Assembly: GCF_963678635.1 (NCBI RefSeq)
Contig: NC_087069.1
Location: 33,375,090-33,439,089, forward strand
DNA from: Symsagittifera roscoffensis
Taxonomy: Eukaryota; Xenacoelomorpha; Acoela; Convolutidae
Length of the DNA: 64,000 nt
Direction: 5' to 3'
Shown here: in pieces, positions 59,617-64,000 of the stretch
Layout of the letters: each line of letters opens with the position of its first letter
Position numbering within the stretch: the first letter of the stretch is position 1
The notes under the pieces: model-generated
The model's database searches: none
Seen by the model: the letters and a program-made list of their open reading frames with translations, nothing else
What the model was told of the DNA's origin: nothing
Translations under genes and position numbers: made by a program

Positions 59617-62280
59617 TCATCTTGCGGAAAGGTGTTGTTGGAAAATTGCTTGTATTGGTGTGAGTCTGTGTGCGTATGTGTCTGTTGATTGTTGTAGAGT
59701 GTCTCGGATTAGTTCTTGTATCTTGGGGTTTGTCTGTGAAGCTCTTTTGAGGTAATTTGAGTTTAGTCTTGTTAGTTCATCTTGAATCGTCTTCATCCTG
59801 GTGATTTTATGTACTTCCTCTGTTGGTGTTAGTATTGGTAGATGGTAGGCTATTTTTAGTGCTCTGTTCTGCAATCTTTGTAAGTGACTTGTTGATGCGT
59901 TTGCCCACGAAGGTGATGCGTATGTGAATCCTGGTAGAATTGTTGATTGGTACAAAAACTTTAAGACTTTGGATTTGATGCCTTTGGCTCGTAGTACTAG
60001 TAGAAAATTGATTTTCCTTGTCGATTTGTCTTCAATTCTTTGTAGATAGTCTTTCCATGTCAGGTTGTTATTTAGGGTAACTCCAAGAAATTTAGTGGTT
60101 GTTGATGGTTCGATCTCTTCGTTCTGTAGCATTAATTTGCAGTCATTCTTCTTGCGTCTTGTAAAAAGTACAAAGTTTGTCTTCTCCGGGTTCACGTCTA
60201 TCTTCCATTTCTGGCACCATGCTTCAAGTTTGTTTAGGCCACCTTGTAGTCTGTGTGTTGCATTCTTGCTTGTGTTTGAACTTGTGTAAATTGCTATGTC
60301 GTCGGCATATTGTGATATTGTTGTTAGACCTGCTTCTGGTTTGCTTACATAGATGTTGAAAAGGATTGGACTGATTACACTTCCTTGTGGTACTCCTGCA
60401 CTGGGTGTGAAACTTTCGGCTTTGGCTTGGTGGTATACTACTGTTAACTGTCGGTCTGTCAGAAAACTCTTGGTCCATTTTACAATCCACTTCGGACAGT
60501 TGATCTCTAGTAGTCTGTAGTATAAGCCTTCGTGCCAGACAGAGTCAAAGGCTCGTTGCACGTCTAGAAATGCTGCTGCAACGGGTTGCTTCCAGTTATT
60601 CTCTTTATAGATTGTCTCTGTTAGACAGAGTAAATTGTCGGTGGTGCATCGTTTGCTTCGGTATGCACTTTGAAAGTGTCCGAAGATGTCGTGATCTTCG
60701 CAGTGTACTAGTAGCTGCTCTTTGACAAAACATTCGCAGATCTTCCCGATACAGCTTGTAAGTGAGAGTGGTCTATAGTTTTTGGGATCTTTGTGGTCTT
60801 TCTCGGGTTTTGGTAACATTGATACTGTCGCTTGTTTCCAGCCTAAAGGAACGTAGCCACTTCTCAGCGATTGTACTATGATTTGTCTTAGTACTTCTAG
60901 TACGTTGATGGGCAGGTTTTTCATCGCTTTGTAGCTAACTTTGTCTTGTCCTGGGGCAGTGTTTTTTCTGTGATTGATCACGTCTTTGAGTTGCTTTAAG
61001 CTAATTTCTGTTTGTGCAAAACCTGTCTGTTCCAGTTGAAAGTCTTGGATTTTCGCCTGTGACACCTTGTCATGTACTTCCTGTTCATGCGTTAGAGCTG
61101 CCTGAGAGTTTGTTATATTTGTCGTCATGTTTGCTTTGAGCATCTTAGCGAAGTGGTTCGCAGCGTCTTGATTTGTCATTTTCAGTTTACTCGTTCGTTT
61201 AGGTCTTGTGCCTGTGAGCTTTTTTACTGCTTTCCAAAAATTCTGTTGTGTTGGTCCTTTGTTCATTTCACTGAGTAGTTTGAGTTGGTTTTCTTCTTCT
61301 ACTGTCTGTTTTAGCTGTCCGATGTCTTTCTTTGTTTTGTTTAGCTTTGTACACAGGTCTTTGTAGTCATTGGTGTCGTGTTGGTCATATCGTCTCATCT
61401 TTTGTTTTTGTCGTTCAAGTTTGTGTTTGTTTCTGACTAGTTCGACTAGTTGTGGGTTCGTGAATTGGGGCTTGTGTTCTTTGAGGCTGCCTTGGTAGCA
61501 TTTGTCAATGTGTTTGGCTATCTGGTCAGCTTCTCGAGCTAGACCTTCGTCAGTTTTGATTGAGTCAGGGTTGAACTTGTAGTTCGTTACAGTACCTCTG
61601 AATTTTCGCCAGTTTGGTTTTGTGCATGTTCTCTTTGGAACAGTTAGTTCGTACTCTGCAATTGTCATGTAGTGATCGCTTGGTGTTGTGTCCGACACTT
61701 CAAAGTTCGTGCATAAGCAAGCCATTTTTGGTGATGCAAAGTGTAAGTCTAGGACTGAGTCACTTTGGTGTGTTGGTTCGGAACCGTTCAAGATGAAGTA
61801 GTTGTGCATGAGAGCGTCTACAACTCTTCCGTTGCTGTTGGTTGCTCTTGCTTTTGGGTTGACAGATTTGATCTGTGCGTTGAAGTCTCCAACGATGATG
61901 TGCTTTGGATCTTTTCCATTGAAAGTCACGTTCTCTATCTCTGCGTTTGGGCTAAGGTAAACACTTGTTACAGTGATACCCATTGTGTTGATCTTGATCG
62001 TCTCGCATACTTTTCTGCGTTCTCTGTGGTTTTGGTTTATGTGCTGTGCTTGTTCCAGTACTTGGTACTGTATGTTGTCTCTGATGTAAATTGCCGAGCC
62101 TGTGACACTGTCACAGATTGCCGCTGCAAGGTTAAAGTTTTGTAGTTTTGGTGGATGTTTGGTTTTTGTTTCGTTGAAGCAGACTATAGTGATGTTGTGT
62201 TTCGCTAGAAGATCTTGGATCTCCAGTTTGTGCTTGTTTATACTTCTGCAGTTGAGTTGTGCTATCTTGAGTCTATTCAT
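59617..62280 (-). CDS. Retrotransposon ORF2, R7
   Basis: 887 residues, all catalytic motifs intact; private change Arg321 to Gly in the linker between endonuclease and reverse transcriptase. Confidence 0.95.
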   Translation of the reverse strand: MNRLKIAQLNCRSINKHKLEIQDLLAKHNITIVCFNETKTKHPPKLQNFNLAAAICDSVTGSAIYIRDNIQYQVLEQAQHINQNHRERRKVCETIKINTMGITVTSVYLSPNAEIENVTFNGKDPKHIIVGDFNAQIKSVNPKARATNSNGRVVDALMHNYFILNGSEPTHQSDSVLDLHFASPKMACLCTNFEVSDTTPSDHYMTIAEYELTVPKRTCTKPNWRKFRGTVTNYKFNPDSIKTDEGLAREADQIAKHIDKCYQGSLKEHKPQFTNPQLVELVRNKHKLERQKQKMRRYDQHDTNDYKDLCTKLNKTKKDIGQLKQTVEEENQLKLLSEMNKGPTQQNFWKAVKKLTGTRPKRTSKLKMTNQDAANHFAKMLKANMTTNITNSQAALTHEQEVHDKVSQAKIQDFQLEQTGFAQTEISLKQLKDVINHRKNTAPGQDKVSYKAMKNLPINVLEVLRQIIVQSLRSGYVPLGWKQATVSMLPKPEKDHKDPKNYRPLSLTSCIGKICECFVKEQLLVHCEDHDIFGHFQSAYRSKRCTTDNLLCLTETIYKENNWKQPVAAAFLDVQRAFDSVWHEGLYYRLLEINCPKWIVKWTKSFLTDRQLTVVYHQAKAESFTPSAGVPQGSVISPILFNIYVSKPEAGLTTISQYADDIAIYTSSNTSKNATHRLQGGLNKLEAWCQKWKIDVNPEKTNFVLFTRRKKNDCKLMLQNEEIEPSTTTKFLGVTLNNNLTWKDYLQRIEDKSTRKINFLLVLRAKGIKSKVLKFLYQSTILPGFTYASPSWANASTSHLQRLQNRALKIAYHLPILTPTEEVHKITRMKTIQDELTRLNSNYLKRASQTNPKIQELIRDTLQQSTDTYAHRLTPIQAIFQQHLSAR

Positions 62281-63748
62281 TTTGGTTTGTTGTTGTTGTT
62301 TTGATTTCGGGAGCTACTATGTCTGCTGCTGCTTGCTTCTTTGTGTGTTTTTGTATTTTGTTTTGCTTTTATGTTTGATGTTAACAGCTCAGTGAAATCT
62401 ATTTTCTCGAATTGAGTTCTAACTGCATTGCTGACTGTTTCGTTAATTTTCTCACATGATTTAGCGACAGCTTTGGTGATTGCATCGGTTATCTTTTCGT
62501 CCATGGCTTTTTGCACTGCTTTTTCGACTTGATCGGCTATTGTAGTTTCAACAGTTTCTTTAATGTACTGCTGTATGTCCTCTTTGCTCATGGTTGGTTG
62601 TGGTTTGACTGCTTGAGCGTAGTTGTTTTGCACAGTTCGTTGCAGATGTTTGACTGCTTGAGCGTAGTTTTGCACTTTTGGTTGTGCTTTTTGGGCTTCG
62701 ACTTGAGCTGTCTTGTAAACCGGGCATCCTTTGTACTGCGCCGGGTGTTCGCCTCTGCAGTTGATGCATTGAACTTGCTGCTTTGGAGTTTTGCAGTCTC
62801 TGACTGCATGGTTGTCGCCACATCTGAGGCATCGTTGCTGGTTCGGACAGTTTACGGCCATATGGCCGAAATTTTGGCATTTGTAACACTGTGTTACTCG
62901 TGGTTCTGTTTTGGATGCTTCGCATCGTTTTCGTTCGTTGCAGATGTAGACCCCAATGTCGATTGCCTTTCTGCAGGCTAGGTCATCATCTGTGAAAACT
63001 CTGATGAGTTGTGTTGGCTTGTCTAGGCTTCTGCTTTGGATTCGGAAGAGCTTTGCTACCTTGATGTTGTTGATCTCCTCAAGTTCAGATTGGATGTCAG
63101 CTTCGCTGAGTTGTTCACTGACTCTTGAGATAACAAAGCTGGAAGTTTGTTTCTTGTTGGGTTGATTTGTCTTGTGTTGTCTGCCTCCGATTTTTACTTC
63201 CGTGTCGGGAAACAGGTTTTCGAGGTTGTTTTGGGTGATAATTTGGGCTATTTGAGGCGATTCAGGCTTGATTGAATAGCCTAGGCCAGTCTTGAGGTCC
63301 CTGGTTTGACCAGGATATTGTACTTTAGTCAGGTTACGTATTGATTTGGTGAAAGTCATTCGGCTTGGAATTTTGTCTTTTGCAAAGCTTATGTAGATAA
63401 TGTTCGTGAAGTGTTGCTTTGAGCTTGTGAAGGGTCTTTTGTTGCTTTGAGCTTGTGATTCTTCCGCTTTGCGCTTTCGATTAGTTGCTTGACTTTGCTC
63501 CATTGTCGGTTGCCTTTTAGGCGAAGCGTCATCAAGATTGTCTTGCCAGTTTTCTGAATGCATTGTCGGTTGCCCTTTGGGCACATTCTTGAACTGTTGT
63601 CGTTTTACTGTGTTGTAAGCAGCATGTTGATCTTGGTTTGGTCCCATTGTCAGTTGCCTTTGAGGCGAGGCCTTTCCTTGATCATTGCTTGTTGGTGTCA
63701 GGCTTCCTTCGATTATTAACTCGGAATTAGATTCGTCGTCGCTTTGGT
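62277..63748 (-). CDS. Retrotransposon ORF1, R7 (first 15 codons lost)
   Basis: Open from the truncated end (YDQSDDESN). First in-frame ATG is at 63647 (MGPNQDQ), giving 456 residues. Zinc knuckles intact; private changes TQNNLEN and THKEAS. Confidence 0.87.
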
Positions 63749-63970
63749 CGTAGATTGACGATTGACTTTACCCGCAATTTGGCTCCCTGTCTTAGGGTAG
63801 TAAGTTCAAATCGGCCACCAAGATGGGAGAGCCAATCAGAATCGAGCTAGCATTTTAAGTTATTTTAGATATGCTGAAAGCTCTACACTAACTAGCTGAG
63901 CTTGTTAAGAGCTCTAGCAGAGCTCGTTAGAGCTCTAGTAGAGCTTGACTTAAGAACTGAGATAGTTGGT
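63749..63970 (-). promoter_or_regulatory. H2A promoter separated from its gene by R7
   Basis: GCAATTTGGC at 63773, GTTCAAATCG at 63803-63812, inverted CCAAT at 63831-63835; type B base (AATCGAGC). Confidence 0.65.
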
Positions 63971-63986
63971 GGCCTTTAAAAAGGCC
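63971..63986 (-). terminator. H4 3' hairpin (gene beyond window edge)
   Basis: Identical to 2170-2185; the H4 reading frame itself is not reached. Confidence 0.9.
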
Positions 63987-64000
63987 GGTTTGGTGCTGCA

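Larger units (their letters stand above)
59445..63748 (-). mobile_element. Non-LTR retrotransposon R7, in H2A leader
   Basis: 24-bp target-site duplication (59421-59444, 63749-63772). The 3' end reads the same as in R5 (minus strand ...CATACTTACAT, then target). The 5' end stops at about ORF1 codon 16 with GTAG shared between element and target. Same element, different histone gene. Confidence 0.96.
58238..64000 (-). repeat. Histone repeat unit 11 (partial, type B, R7 in H2A leader)
   Basis: Contains H2B, H2A, R7, the displaced H2A promoter and the hairpin of an H4 gene that lies beyond the window. Confidence 0.95.

Overview
The window is part of a metazoan replication-dependent core-histone gene array. 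About eleven tandem repeats of a 3,642-bp unit each carry intronless H3, H4, H2A and H2B genes. All lie on the minus strand, and transcription order within a unit is H3, H4, H2A, H2B. Each gene ends in the animal-type histone mRNA 3' hairpin (a 6-bp GGCCTT/AAGGCC stem with a TTTA loop), so the host is a eukaryote with SLBP-type histone mRNA processing. No H1 gene is visible. The H2B N-tail looks protostome-like, but H4 carries seven substitutions relative to the usual animal protein as I recall it. The lineage is therefore fast-evolving and I cannot name a phylum.

Layout (unit borders set at the H2B hairpin): unit 1, 766-4407; unit 2, 4408-12228; unit 3, 12229-15870; unit 4, 15871-23809; unit 5, 23810-31249; unit 6, 31250-40008; unit 7, 40009-45732; unit 8, 45733-50953; unit 9, 50954-54595; unit 10, 54596-58237; unit 11, 58238 to the window end. 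Units 1, 3, 9 and 10 are uninterrupted. Units 2, 4, 5, 6, 7, 8 and 11 each carry one copy (R1-R7) of the same APE-type, Jockey-like non-LTR retrotransposon. The copies are almost identical in sequence, always in the same orientation as the histone genes, and carry target-site duplications. Subtracting element plus target-site duplication from each completely visible interrupted unit returns 3,642 bp (3,640 in unit 5, which has two single-base deletions).

R1-R6 sit at one position, 40-41 bp upstream of the H2B start codon. R7 sits at the matching position 57 bp upstream of an H2A start codon. Both targets are followed on the plus strand by GCAA, and a GTTCAAATCG box lies exactly 30 bp further upstream in both promoters, so the insertion point is probably the histone transcription start site. 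R4 (31719-36822) is the only copy with complete ORFs and a 5' UTR. The others are truncated at different 5' points, which indicates independent target-primed insertions. R5 is flanked by a perfect-length 710-bp duplication that contains a whole extra H2B gene.

Consequences: five or six H2B genes and one H2A gene are separated from their promoters by 1.4-5.1 kb of element. Complete elements lie directly downstream of histone promoters in sense orientation, which suggests that this retrotransposon both parasitises the histone locus and may use histone promoters for expression. Spacers are saturated with the palindrome AGCT, contain a 178-bp tandem repeat upstream of H4, and fall into two haplotypes (A and B) in a mosaic along the array.
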